Notes: a model not told the origin generated them from the letters alone. DNA of 12,665 nucleotides from an uncultured bacterium (GCA_905215445.1 CAJMPZ010000060.1:1-12665), one strand, 5' to 3'. Positions 1 to 9,569 are shown, numbered from the stretch's first letter. Program-made: numbers and translations.

Positions 1-312
1 CCCAAGATCTCTCCCAAAAAGAGCTGGGAGGGGTTTGCCGGCGGCATCTTGGGCTCGGTTTTGATTTGGCTCATCCTGTGGGCGACGCACTTCTACAAGC
101 TCAGCCTGCCCTATGCGCTGCTATGCGGCGTGGTCGTGTCCATTCTGGGCGTTATCGGCGACCTTATCGAGTCGCGCATCAAGCGCGGTGTGGGCGTCAA
201 GGATTCCGGCAACCTTATCCCGGGCCACGGCGGAATGCTCGATCGTAGCGATTCGCTTATCTTCGGTTGCATCACCGCACAGCTGTTGCTGATGATCGGA
301 GGCGTGCTGTAA
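1..312 (+). CDS. cdsA: Phosphatidate cytidylyltransferase, C-terminal part (5' end outside window)
   Basis: This is the C-terminal 103 residues of CDP-diacylglycerol synthase, an integral membrane enzyme that condenses CTP with phosphatidic acid to give CDP-diacylglycerol for phospholipid synthesis. The frame is open from base 1 and stops at 310-312. The family signature is complete at about 172-252: S-R-I-K-R, then K-D-S-G-N-L-I-P-G-H-G-G, then L-D-R-S-D. The K-D and H-G-G-x-x-D-R-x-D residues belong to the metal and substrate site. Hydrophobic segments flank it, and the end of the protein is the usual short terminal helix. The stop codon overlaps the dxr start by one base (TAATG), which suggests translational coupling. 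The N-terminal membrane helices lie upstream of the window. Family assignment is firm. Confidence 0.95.
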   Translation, partial: PKISPKKSWEGFAGGILGSVLIWLILWATHFYKLSLPYALLCGVVVSILGVIGDLIESRIKRGVGVKDSGNLIPGHGGMLDRSDSLIFGCITAQLLLMIGGVL

Positions 313-1499
313 TGTCCTTCCAGACGACGTATGGCCCCGATGGACGCCTTCGCGTTGCCATCCTGGGTTGTACGGGCTCTATCGGCACCCAGGCGCTCGA
401 TGTGTGCCGCCAGCATGCCGATCGCCTGCAGGTGACGGCGCTGTCCGTTAATTCCAGCACCTCGGAGCTCGTTGCCGCTGCCCGCGAGTTCTCGGTTCCG
501 GCGGTTGCCGTTGCCGATGTCGCTCATGGCGATGACGCCGTGCTGCAGGAGTTGCCCGAGGGCACACAGCTCGGCGTTGGCGCGCAGGCGGTTTGCGAGC
601 TCGCGCGTCGCGACGATGTCGACTGTGTGCTCGTCGCTATTGTGGGCGCCGCCGGTCTCGAGGCGAGCCATGCGGCCTTGACCTCGAATAAGCGCCTTGC
701 CCTTGCCAACAAGGAGTCCCTCGTCGTCGGTGGCGACTTGCTTATGCCGTTGGCGCAACCGGGCCAGCTTATTCCGGTCGACTCTGAGCATTCCGCCATC
801 TACCAGTGCTATCTGGGGGAGAACCCGCGCGAGGCCCACTGCATTTGGCTCACCTGCTCGGGCGGTCCGTTCTTTGGCCGCACGCGCGACGAGCTCGATC
901 GCGTGACGCGTGCCGATGCCCTCGCGCATCCCACGTGGGCCATGGGTGCCAAGATCACCATTGACTCCGCCACCCTCATGAACAAGGGCCTGGAGCGCAT
1001 TGAGGCCATGCATCTGTTTAACTGCGACCTCGATTTCATTAACGTGTTCGTGCAGCGTCAGTCCAAGATTCACTCTATGGTCGAGTTCGCCGACGGCTCC
1101 GTGATGGCGCATCTCGGTGCATCCGACATGCGTATTCCCATCCAGTTCGCGTTCTCGTATCCCGAGCGTTGGGATACTCCGGCGCCTCGTATCGATTTCC
1201 GCGAGCTGGGGCAGCTCACGTTTGATGCTGCCGACATGGATACCTTCCGCTGTCTGGCACTGGCCGAGCGTGCCGGCAAGACGGGTGGCACCATGCCGTG
1301 CGTGCTCAATGCCGCCAACGAGGTCGCCGTCGATGCCTTCCTGCACGATGGCTGCAGCTTTACCGATATCGATCGCATTGTGGAATCCTGCATGGACGCC
1401 CACGATATGCAGGTGGTCGATTCGTTTGAGCAGCTTCGCGACATCGATGCGTGGGCGCGTGAAAAGGCTGCGCAGGTGCTCGCCGCAACCCGTTCCTAA
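312..1499 (+). CDS. dxr: 1-deoxy-D-xylulose-5-phosphate reductoisomerase (MEP pathway)
   Basis: Dxr converts 1-deoxy-D-xylulose 5-phosphate to 2-C-methyl-D-erythritol 4-phosphate with NADPH and a divalent metal, the committed step of the MEP route to isoprenoids, in the cytoplasm. The 395-residue product has the family's normal length. Visible motifs are the NADPH-binding GCTGSIG at residues 19-25, ALANKES, the metal-binding PVDSEHSAI (D157, E159), the SGGPF loop, HPTWAMG (H206) and NKGLERIEA (E228, third metal ligand). ATG at 312 was chosen because it overlaps the cdsA stop and places the Rossmann motif at the usual distance. An in-frame ATG at 267 would add 15 residues lying inside cdsA and is not favoured. 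Fosmidomycin is the known inhibitor of this family. Confidence 0.97.
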   Translation: MSFQTTYGPDGRLRVAILGCTGSIGTQALDVCRQHADRLQVTALSVNSSTSELVAAAREFSVPAVAVADVAHGDDAVLQELPEGTQLGVGAQAVCELARRDDVDCVLVAIVGAAGLEASHAALTSNKRLALANKESLVVGGDLLMPLAQPGQLIPVDSEHSAIYQCYLGENPREAHCIWLTCSGGPFFGRTRDELDRVTRADALAHPTWAMGAKITIDSATLMNKGLERIEAMHLFNCDLDFINVFVQRQSKIHSMVEFADGSVMAHLGASDMRIPIQFAFSYPERWDTPAPRIDFRELGQLTFDAADMDTFRCLALAERAGKTGGTMPCVLNAANEVAVDAFLHDGCSFTDIDRIVESCMDAHDMQVVDSFEQLRDIDAWAREKAAQVLAATRS

Positions 1500-1524
1500 C
1501 CCATAAGGATTGCTTTTTCGTTTT

Positions 1525-2886
1525 ATGGATACTGTTCTGAGCGTTCTCTCATCGGTCTTTTGGGGCCTGCTGATGCTTTCCGTCCTCGTGTTTTTGCACG
1601 AGGGCGGCCACTTTTTGGCGGCGCGCGCCTGCGGCGTCCGTGTGACCGAGTTCTTTTTGGGTCTGCCGTGCCGCTTTGACATCCATTACACGTCGCGTCG
1701 CATTGGAACCAAGTTTGGCGTGACCCCGCTGCTGCTGGGTGGCTACGCTGCCATCTGCGGTATGGATCCGACCGATGTTTCGTGCGCCGACCGCGTGCTC
1801 GCGGCTATCTATCGTCATGGTCGCGTGACCGTGGCCGACCTTGCTGTCGAGCTCGAGCTTTCCGAGGAGGATGTGCTCGAGGCATGCGCCCTTTTGCTGG
1901 GCTGGGGCTCCATCGCGCCCTGGTATGAGGAAGGGGAGAAGCCCTCGCCGAGCTACTATCCCACCAAATATCAGACGTTGCCGCGAGACAAGGCAGGCTA
2001 TACCACCTTTGATGGTCGCCGTTTCGATCGCGAACATGCGACTGCCGAGGGCGATGTGTGGGAGCTGCCGTGCGGCGAGGCCGAGTTCCTTGCGCAAGAG
2101 CGCTCGCACACCTATCTTGGCCAAGGCTTTCTCAAGCGCGCCTTTATGCTGCTCGCGGGCATTATCGTCAATATCTTGACGGGTTTTTTGCTCCTTATGA
2201 GCATCTATTCCATTGCGGGTGTCACCGTGCCGATGGATACCAACGTGATCGGTCAGGTTGACGAGGGGTCTATTGCCGCCAAGGCGGGTATCGAGGGCGG
2301 TGACGCGATCCTTTCGGTTGACGGTGTCTCATGTTCCACTTGGATGGATGTCTACGATGCCATCGGCAAGGCTGCCGGTAAGGACGATATCGCCATCGAG
2401 TACGAGCGTGACGGCAAGCAGCATTCGACCACGGTTGCGCTCAAAGAGGACGAGCGCCTAGGTGTGTATGCCTCTACGCAGGTGGTCCGTTTAGACCCCA
2501 TCACGTCGGCTCGCCTGTCGTTCTCCTATGTCGTGCAGACAGCGGATGGCGTGATGCGCCTGCTCCAGCCGCAGCATACGATGGAGATTCTCGATCAGTC
2601 TTCTTCGATCGTGGGTATTAGCGTTATGTCCTCACAGGCCGCTGCTGCCGGCCCTGCCACGTTCCTTTCGTTTGCCGCCCTCATTTCGTTCTCGCTTGGC
2701 TTTATGAACCTGCTGCCCATCCCACCACTCGATGGCGGCAAGCTGGTCATCGAGATCATTCAAAAGATTGCGGGCCGCGAGCTGCCGCTCAAAGTGCAGA
2801 CAATCGTCAGCTATGTCGGCATCGCGCTCTTTGCACTGCTGTTTGTCTATATGCTTCGTTCCGACATCCTTCGTTTTATTCTGTAG
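1525..2886 (+). CDS. rseP: RseP-family site-2 zinc metalloprotease with HTH-like insert
   Basis: This is a membrane-embedded site-2 protease of family M50B. Such enzymes cut transmembrane substrates such as anti-sigma factors or signal-peptide remnants; the substrate here is unknown. In the 453-residue product the first membrane helix carries HEGGH at 25-29 (zinc ligands H25 and H29, catalytic E26). A PDZ domain lies at about 238-325. The second active-site motif NLLPIPPLDGG is at 395-405, with D403 as third zinc ligand, followed by a last membrane helix. Between L-G-G-Y (about 71-74) and the second membrane helix (about 200) sits an insert of about 110 residues. Its first part (88-130) resembles a winged-helix or HTH domain, which is unusual for the family. 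Start: AAGGA at 1505-1509 directly abuts an in-frame TTG at 1510 and lies 15 bases before ATG 1525, so the ATG is preferred, though the spacing is long. The gene follows dxr by 25 bases. Confidence 0.93.
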   Translation: MDTVLSVLSSVFWGLLMLSVLVFLHEGGHFLAARACGVRVTEFFLGLPCRFDIHYTSRRIGTKFGVTPLLLGGYAAICGMDPTDVSCADRVLAAIYRHGRVTVADLAVELELSEEDVLEACALLLGWGSIAPWYEEGEKPSPSYYPTKYQTLPRDKAGYTTFDGRRFDREHATAEGDVWELPCGEAEFLAQERSHTYLGQGFLKRAFMLLAGIIVNILTGFLLLMSIYSIAGVTVPMDTNVIGQVDEGSIAAKAGIEGGDAILSVDGVSCSTWMDVYDAIGKAAGKDDIAIEYERDGKQHSTTVALKEDERLGVYASTQVVRLDPITSARLSFSYVVQTADGVMRLLQPQHTMEILDQSSSIVGISVMSSQAAAAGPATFLSFAALISFSLGFMNLLPIPPLDGGKLVIEIIQKIAGRELPLKVQTIVSYVGIALFALLFVYMLRSDILRFIL

Positions 2887-2899
2887 GGGAGTGTTTGGA

Positions 2900-3982
2900 T
2901 TGTCTTTATCCCATCCTTTGCCGCGCGAGCTGACGCGCCCCGTGCATGTGGGCGGCGTGCAGATCGGCGGCGGCGCGCCGGTCGTGGTCCAGTCTATGAC
3001 CTGCACTGATACCGCCGATGCCCAGGCAACGCTTGGGCAGGTTCGCGCGTTGGCGCAGGCGGGCTGCGATATCGTGCGCGTGAGTGTACCCACCGAGGCC
3101 GCGCTCGAGGGCTTTCGTACCATCTGTGCTGAGTCCCCGGTGCCGATCGTCGCCGATATTCACTTTAACCATAAGCTCGCCATCGGCGCCGTCGAGGCTG
3201 GTGCTGCCAAGCTGCGCATCAATCCCGGCAATATCGGCGATTGGGCCAAGGTTGACGCGGTGATCGATGCTGCTGGTGCCGCGGGCTGTGCGATTCGTAT
3301 CGGCGTCAATGCCGGTTCACTCGAGCAGGATATCGCCGAGCGCGATGACCTCACGCAGCCCGAAAAGCTCGTGATGTCGAGCGAGCGTTTCGTCAAGCAC
3401 TTTGAGGACCGCGGATTTACGAACATTGTGCTTTCGGCTAAGGCCCATAGCGTGCAAACGACGCTCGATACCTATCGAGCCCTGTCGCGTGAGATTCCCC
3501 ACGTTCCGCTTCACCTGGGCGTAACCGAGGCGGGTACCAAGCTCCAGGGCACCATCAAGAGCTCTGTAGGCTTGGGTATCTTGCTTTCCGAAGGCATCGG
3601 TGACACCATGCGTGTGTCGCTCACGGCCGATCCGGTTGAGGAGCCGCCGGTCGCCTGGGGAATTTTGCAGTCACTGGGCCTGCGTCGCCGTGGTCCCGAG
3701 ATTGTCTCTTGCCCCACGTGCGCCCGCTGCCAGGTTAACCTGATTCCCATCGCCGAGGAAGTAACCGAGCGGCTTAAGAACTATGCCGCGCCGCTTTCGA
3801 TTGCCGTCATGGGATGTGCCGTTAATGGCCCCGGTGAGGCTTCTGATGCCGACCTGGGCGTTGCTTGCGGACGTGGTCAGGCCTTGCTCTTTTCGCATGG
3901 CCAGATCATTGGTAAAGTAGCTGAGGATCAAATTGTCGACGCGCTTATGGCCGAGGTCGACAAGCTTATTGAGGAGAAGTAA
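2900..3982 (+). CDS. ispG: 4-hydroxy-3-methylbut-2-enyl diphosphate synthase (flavodoxin/ferredoxin)
   Basis: IspG reduces and opens 2-C-methyl-D-erythritol 2,4-cyclodiphosphate to HMBPP, the penultimate MEP-pathway step, using a [4Fe-4S] cluster fed by flavodoxin or ferredoxin. The product is 360 residues, typical of the two-domain bacterial form. The N-terminal TIM-barrel part shows V-x-V-G-G-V-x-I-G and V-Q-S-M-T-x-T-D. The cluster ligands are in S-C-P-T-C (C271, C274) and M-G-C-A-V-N-G-P-G-E (C306, E313). TTG at 2900 is chosen as start because GGGGAG at 2886-2891 ends 8 bases before it. An in-frame GTG at 2891 overlaps that ribosome-binding site, and farther upstream in-frame starts lie inside rseP. 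Another MEP enzyme, dxr, sits two genes upstream. The stop directly abuts the proS ATG. Confidence 0.96.
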   Translation: MSLSHPLPRELTRPVHVGGVQIGGGAPVVVQSMTCTDTADAQATLGQVRALAQAGCDIVRVSVPTEAALEGFRTICAESPVPIVADIHFNHKLAIGAVEAGAAKLRINPGNIGDWAKVDAVIDAAGAAGCAIRIGVNAGSLEQDIAERDDLTQPEKLVMSSERFVKHFEDRGFTNIVLSAKAHSVQTTLDTYRALSREIPHVPLHLGVTEAGTKLQGTIKSSVGLGILLSEGIGDTMRVSLTADPVEEPPVAWGILQSLGLRRRGPEIVSCPTCARCQVNLIPIAEEVTERLKNYAAPLSIAVMGCAVNGPGEASDADLGVACGRGQALLFSHGQIIGKVAEDQIVDALMAEVDKLIEEK

Positions 3983-5704
<1,722 letters not shown>

Positions 5705-5737
5705 TCGACGTTTCTGCTATTAGATGTAATTGCGGGG

Positions 5738-5774
5738 CTGCTCCGTATCTCTCTTAGGATGAGATGCGGAGCAG
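5738..5774 (+). terminator. Probable terminator of the cdsA-proS operon
   Basis: A 14-base stem (CTGCTCCGTATCTC at 5738-5751 with GAGATGCGGAGCAG at 5761-5774, one G-U pair on the plus-strand RNA) encloses a 9-base loop. It is followed by the T-rich TCTATTTTGTT. It begins 33 bases after the proS stop. The T-run is interrupted, so efficiency is uncertain. Confidence 0.7.
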
Positions 5775-5804
5775 TCTATTTTGTTGGAATAAACTCGATG
5801 GGTA

Positions 5805-5844
5805 AAGAAAACCCCACAGCCCATATGAGCTGCGGGGTTTTCTT
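5805..5844 (-). terminator. Intrinsic terminator between convergent genes
   Basis: The arms AAGAAAACCCCACAGC (5805-5820) and GCTGCGGGGTTTTCTT (5829-5844) pair over 16 positions around an 8-base loop. The single imperfection is a G-U wobble when transcribed from the minus strand but an A-C mismatch on the plus strand. The stem ends in TTTTCTT on either strand. It lies 33 bases beyond the stop of the minus-strand phosphotransferase, so it probably ends that transcript. It can also back up the 5738-5774 hairpin for readthrough from proS. Confidence 0.75.
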
Positions 5845-5876
5845 GTGCCTCCGATGCGAAATAAATCGCTCAGATA

Positions 5877-6641
5877 TTACTGATAATCGACGACGTCGAT
5901 CCAGTTCTTCAGGAACTCATCGTTCACGTTGCGCTTACGAGCGAGCTCGGAAGCGGCGACGATGCTCGTCCACTGACGCACGACCTGCATGGGCATGTCG
6001 GCGCGGTCGCAGTAGAGCTCCAAGTAGGCCTCAGCCTGGTCCTTGCTGTTGAGGGCGAAGAGCAGGTAGGTGGTGGCAACGTCGGCAGCAGGGGAGCCCT
6101 GGGTGGCGTGTGCCCAGTCGCACACATAGAGCTGGCCGTCGTCGCCGACGATGACGTTGGAGGGGTTGAAGTCGCCGTGGCAGACCTTGAACTCCTTGGT
6201 CATGCCGTCCAGACGCTCCTGAAGGTTGTAGCGCGTGGTGGCATTGAGCTGATCAAGGCTGTCGATCATGCGGGCGAACTTGTCGCGCTGACGGTTGAGC
6301 AGCGGGGAGGTATAGCCGTGGATCTCGATCTGGAGGTCGACGAACATCTCGAGATACTCACCAAAGCGCTGGGGCTCAGCAGTCATCTTCTCGGCAAGGG
6401 TGGTGCCCGGAACCTTCTCGGTCACGAGCGCCCAGCCGTTGGCGTTCTCGAGCTGGGAAACCTCGAGAGCCTTGGGGCTGCGGATGCCGCACTCATTGAT
6501 GCGGGCAAGATTCAAAGCCTCGTTGAACACGTCGGAGACAGGCTTGGTCTCGTTAAAGACCTTGACGATCTTGTCGCCCAGGTCGTAAACGACCTTGTTG
6601 CCACGGCGGACGAGCTCGGTCTTGGAATCGGGTAGCAGCAT
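5877..6641 (-). CDS. APH-fold phosphotransferase, substrate unknown
   Basis: This 254-residue cytoplasmic protein has the aminoglycoside phosphotransferase/choline kinase fold. Visible kinase elements are a short N-lobe with K27 (I-V-K-V-F-N) as likely ATP-anchoring lysine, E41 as a possible partner, the catalytic loop HGDFNPSNVIV (H155, D157 as catalytic base, N162), and the metal-binding C-D-W (D175) followed by S-P-A-A-D-V-A. The N-lobe style (K-V-F-N, then N-E-A-L-N, then P-K-x-L-E-V, then E-x-V-x-G-T-T-L-A-E) recalls the small-kinase family described as TIGR02172, from memory. No substrate can be inferred; an antibiotic target is not supported. ATG 6641 has AAAGGA seven bases upstream. 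The gene lies downstream of adhE on the same strand, 88 bases away, with a strong hairpin between them, so co-expression is possible but not shown. Confidence 0.85.
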   Translation of the reverse strand: MLLPDSKTELVRRGNKVVYDLGDKIVKVFNETKPVSDVFNEALNLARINECGIRSPKALEVSQLENANGWALVTEKVPGTTLAEKMTAEPQRFGEYLEMFVDLQIEIHGYTSPLLNRQRDKFARMIDSLDQLNATTRYNLQERLDGMTKEFKVCHGDFNPSNVIVGDDGQLYVCDWAHATQGSPAADVATTYLLFALNSKDQAEAYLELYCDRADMPMQVVRQWTSIVAASELARKRNVNDEFLKNWIDVVDYQ

Positions 6642-6673
6642 GGTTGCATCCTTTCAACGATGCGATAGAAGCG

Positions 6674-6712
6674 ACGGCGGGGGTGTGTGAAACACCCGTG
6701 CACCCCCGCCGT
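6674..6712 (-). terminator. GC-rich hairpin between adhE and the phosphotransferase gene
   Basis: ACGGCGGGGGTG (6674-6685) and CACCCCCGCCGT (6701-6712) form a perfect 12-bp stem around a 15-base loop. An alternative shorter stem pairs GGGTGT with ACACCC inside the same region. It lies 18 bases past the adhE stop on the minus strand. No U-run follows the stem in that direction (CGCTTCTATCG), so it is an atypical terminator. It could instead be a processing or attenuation element or an mRNA 3'-end stabiliser. Confidence 0.5.
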
Positions 6713-6729
6713 TAAAAACCGTGCTAAAA

Positions 6730-9378
6730 CTAGCAGACGGCGTAGTCCTGAGGCTCGCGGCCGTAGTAGGCGTCCAGGTAGAGCTCCTTGATTTCGCTCA
6801 TGAGCGGGTAGCGCGGGTTTGCGCCGGTGCACTGGTCGTTGAATGCCTGCTCGGTCATCTCGTCGAGGGTGTCGAGGAAGTACTGCTCGTCAACACCGTA
6901 GTCGGCGATGGTCTTCTTGACGCCGATGAAGTCCTTGAGTTCCTCGAGCTTCGTGATGAAGTTCTCGAAGACCTCCTTGTCGTCCTTGCCCTCGATGCCG
7001 CAGTACTTGGCCATCTCGGCGTAGTTGTGCAGCGCGTTGGGGTAAGGATACTGGGAGAACGTGCCCATCTTGACGGGAGCCTCGGCGGCGTTGTAGCGCA
7101 TAACGCGGGTCAGGATGACGGCGTTGGCGAGGCCGTGGGGCAGGTGATGGAAGGCGCCGAGCTTGTGAGCCATGGAGTGGTTGAGGCCCAGGAAGGCGTT
7201 GGCGAAGGCCATGCCGGCCATGCAGGAGGCGTTGTGCATCTCCTCGCGGGCGTGCGGGTCCTTGGCGCCGTTCGTGAAGCTGGAGGGCAGGTTCTCGAAG
7301 ACGAGCTTAGCAGCGCGCTCGGAGAGGCCCTTGGTGTAGTCGGAAGCCATGATGGAGACGTAGGACTCGATGGCGTGGGTCATGACGTCGATGCCGGAGG
7401 CAGCGGTCAGGCCGCGCGGGGCGGTCATGCAGTTGTCGGCGTCGACGATAGCCATGTTGGGGAGCAGCGCGTAGTCGGCGAGCGGCCACTTGATGCCGGT
7501 CTCCTTGTCGGTGATGATGGCGAACGGCGTGCACTCGGAGCCGGTACCCGAAGAGGTCGGGACGGCGACGAAGTAGGCCTTCTTGCCCATCTCGGGGAAA
7601 GTGAAGATACGCTTGCGGATGTCCATGAAGTCCATGGCCATGTCCTCAAACTTGCACTCGGGGTGCTCGTACATCATCCACATGATCTTGCCGGCGTCCA
7701 TAGCGGAGCCACCGCCGACGGCGATGATGACGTCCGGCTCAAAGAGAGCCATCTGCTTGGCGCCGCGACGTGCGCACTGCAGCGACGGATCGGGCTCGAC
7801 GTCGTAGAAGCAGTCGTGGGCGATGCCCATCTCGTCGAGCTTGGCCTCGATGGCGCGGGTGTTGCCATTCTTGAAGAGGAACTGGTCGGTGACGATGAAG
7901 GCGCGCTTCTTGCCCATGACGGTACCGAGCTCGTCGAGAGCGACGGGCGTGGAACCCTTCTTGAAGTAGACCTTCTCGGGAGCGCGGAACCACAGCATGT
8001 TCTCACGGCGCTCGGCCACAGTCTTAACGTTGATCAAGTGCTTCACCCCAACGTTCTCGGAGACGGAGTTGCCGCCCCAGGAGCCGCAGCCCAGGGTCAG
8101 AGACGGCTTCATGCCAAAGTTGTACAGGTCACCGATGCCGCCGTGCGAGGACGGGGTGTTGATGACGATACGGCAGGCCTTCATGACGTGCTCGAACAGG
8201 CTGATCTTCTCGGCCTGGGCGGGGTGCACGTACAGAGAGGCGGTGTGGCCCGGGCCACCGGCGAGCACCAGGTGCTCGGCCTTGTCGACGGCCTCCTGGA
8301 AGTCCTTGGCGTGATACATGGCCAGGACCGGGGAGAGCTTCTCGTGGGAGAACTCCTCCTTGGCGGGGTCGGTGGAGGTGACCTCGGCGATCAGGATCTT
8401 GGTCTTGGCGGGAACCTCGATGCCGGCGAGCTCAGCGATCTTGGCAGCAGCCATGCCGGGGATGCGGTGATCGAGGGCGCCATTCTTGAACATGGCGGCA
8501 CGCAGTGCCTCCATCTCGGCACCCTGCTTGACGAAGTAGCAGCCGCGCTTCTGGAACTCGGCCTTAACCTGGTCATAGATGGTGTCGATGACGGTCACGG
8601 ACTGCTCGGAAGCGCAGATCATGCCGTTGTCGAAGGTCTTGGAGTGGATGATGGAGTTGACGGCGAGCAGCACGTCGGCGGTGTCGTCGATGACGACCGG
8701 GGTGTTACCGGCGCCAACGCCCAGGGCGGGCTTGCCCGAGGAGTAGGCGGCCTTGACCATGCCCGGGCCACCGGTGGCGAGGATGATGTCGACGTCGCGC
8801 ATGACCATGTTGGTCAGCTCGATGGAGGGGACATCGACCCAGCCGATGATGCCCTCGGGGGCGCCGGCCTTGACGGCGGCGTCAAGCACGAGCTTAGCGG
8901 CGGCGATGGTGCACTTGGCGGCAGCCGGGTGCGGGGAGATGATGATGGCGTTGCGGGTCTTCAGGCTGATCAGCGTCTTGAAGATCGCAGTGGAGGTGGG
9001 GTTGGTCGTCGGGATGACGGCGCCCACGATACCGATGGGCTCGGCGATCTTGGTGATGCCGTAGGCCTCGTCGCGCTCCAGGACACCACAGGTCTTGGTG
9101 TTCTTGTAAGCGTTGTAGATGTACTCTGCGGCGTAGTGGTTCTTGATGACCTTGTCCTCAAGAACGCCGCGGCCGGTCTCCTCGATGGCCATCTTCGCCA
9201 ACGGGATACGAGCCTTGTTGGCGGCCATGGCGGCCTCATAGAAGATCTTGTCGACCTGCTCCTGCGTGTACGTAGCAAAAAGCGCCTGGGCCTCTCGCAT
9301 CTGAGCGAGCTTAGCCTCAAGCGCCTCTACGTTGTCCACGATTGCGGGAGTAGTGTTTTCCGGTGACTTTTTCACCAT
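6730..9378 (-). CDS. adhE: Bifunctional acetaldehyde-CoA/alcohol dehydrogenase
   Basis: AdhE reduces acetyl-CoA to acetaldehyde and then to ethanol, reoxidising two NADH during fermentation. The 882-residue product has full family length. The N-terminal aldehyde dehydrogenase domain (about 1-440) shows the coenzyme loop A-T-G-G-P-G-M-V and the catalytic cysteine C255 in F-D-N-G-M-I-C-A-S-E-Q. A linker leads to the iron-dependent alcohol dehydrogenase domain (about 455-870) with GGGSAMDAGK at 555-564. The metal ligands D664 and H668 (D-V-M-T-H), H734 (N-H-S-M-A-H-K-L-G) and H748 (P-H-G) are all present, each 11 positions beyond the E. coli AdhE residues as I recall them. ATG 9378 has AAGGAG six bases upstream. 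E. coli AdhE forms helical spirosomes, and the same is likely here. It is transcribed divergently from the surface-protein gene. No sign of decay is seen. Confidence 0.97.
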   Translation of the reverse strand: MVKKSPENTTPAIVDNVEALEAKLAQMREAQALFATYTQEQVDKIFYEAAMAANKARIPLAKMAIEETGRGVLEDKVIKNHYAAEYIYNAYKNTKTCGVLERDEAYGITKIAEPIGIVGAVIPTTNPTSTAIFKTLISLKTRNAIIISPHPAAAKCTIAAAKLVLDAAVKAGAPEGIIGWVDVPSIELTNMVMRDVDIILATGGPGMVKAAYSSGKPALGVGAGNTPVVIDDTADVLLAVNSIIHSKTFDNGMICASEQSVTVIDTIYDQVKAEFQKRGCYFVKQGAEMEALRAAMFKNGALDHRIPGMAAAKIAELAGIEVPAKTKILIAEVTSTDPAKEEFSHEKLSPVLAMYHAKDFQEAVDKAEHLVLAGGPGHTASLYVHPAQAEKISLFEHVMKACRIVINTPSSHGGIGDLYNFGMKPSLTLGCGSWGGNSVSENVGVKHLINVKTVAERRENMLWFRAPEKVYFKKGSTPVALDELGTVMGKKRAFIVTDQFLFKNGNTRAIEAKLDEMGIAHDCFYDVEPDPSLQCARRGAKQMALFEPDVIIAVGGGSAMDAGKIMWMMYEHPECKFEDMAMDFMDIRKRIFTFPEMGKKAYFVAVPTSSGTGSECTPFAIITDKETGIKWPLADYALLPNMAIVDADNCMTAPRGLTAASGIDVMTHAIESYVSIMASDYTKGLSERAAKLVFENLPSSFTNGAKDPHAREEMHNASCMAGMAFANAFLGLNHSMAHKLGAFHHLPHGLANAVILTRVMRYNAAEAPVKMGTFSQYPYPNALHNYAEMAKYCGIEGKDDKEVFENFITKLEELKDFIGVKKTIADYGVDEQYFLDTLDEMTEQAFNDQCTGANPRYPLMSEIKELYLDAYYGREPQDYAVC

Positions 9379-9418
9379 TTGTGTCTCCTTGCGATCGGAG
9401 ATTTACCCTACGCCTTGC

Positions 9419-9424
9419 ATGATA
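9419..9424 (-). promoter_or_regulatory. Candidate extended -10 element for adhE
   Basis: On the minus strand TGCTATCAT matches an extended -10 (TG-N-TATCAT). It lies about 40 bases before the adhE ATG and leaves a leader of roughly 35 bases. No good -35 hexamer is seen 16-18 bases upstream. This is a motif match only. Confidence 0.35.
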
Positions 9425-9470
9425 GCAAGAAATTATTCGGCGAACGGTCAGATTCCTCTAAAAGGCACAC

Positions 9471-9500
9471 TAAAACGCTTCAATAAACTGAAGCGTTTTA
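9471..9500. promoter_or_regulatory. Perfect 12-bp inverted repeat upstream of adhE, probable operator
   Basis: TAAAACGCTTCA (9471-9482) and TGAAGCGTTTTA (9489-9500) are exact reverse complements with a 6-base spacer (ATAAAC). The element is about 93-122 bases before the adhE start and upstream of the candidate -10. The symmetric GAAGCG half-sites suggest a dimeric repressor or activator. It does not match the Rex consensus and only loosely resembles a split cre site. As RNA it would also form a hairpin ending in a short T-run (plus strand), so a terminator-like role cannot be excluded. Confidence 0.55.
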
Positions 9501-9569
9501 ACTATTTAACTAAAAGCTCAACGTCTTCTCCGGGCGAATTCCTAGTTTCCCCATGGCTATGGTGTGGAG

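Noticed and set aside
111..1682. Long minus-strand open frame opposite cdsA, dxr and the start of rseP
   Set aside because: It is an antisense shadow of strongly recognised genes and spans three of them, with no motif or ribosome-binding site.
5877..6641. Aminoglycoside resistance gene
   Set aside because: The fold is shared by many small-molecule kinases. The sequence does not resemble known resistance APH enzymes beyond the catalytic core, and there is no mobile element nearby.
6721..9366. Very long open frame on the plus strand opposite adhE
   Set aside because: It is a mirror frame caused by GC-biased third positions of adhE. It is Val/Gly/Leu-rich with no domain, and the minus strand encodes a complete AdhE with all catalytic residues.
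9471..9500. Insertion-sequence end or CRISPR repeat
   Set aside because: A single short palindrome with no second copy, no spacer array, no transposase and no target duplication.
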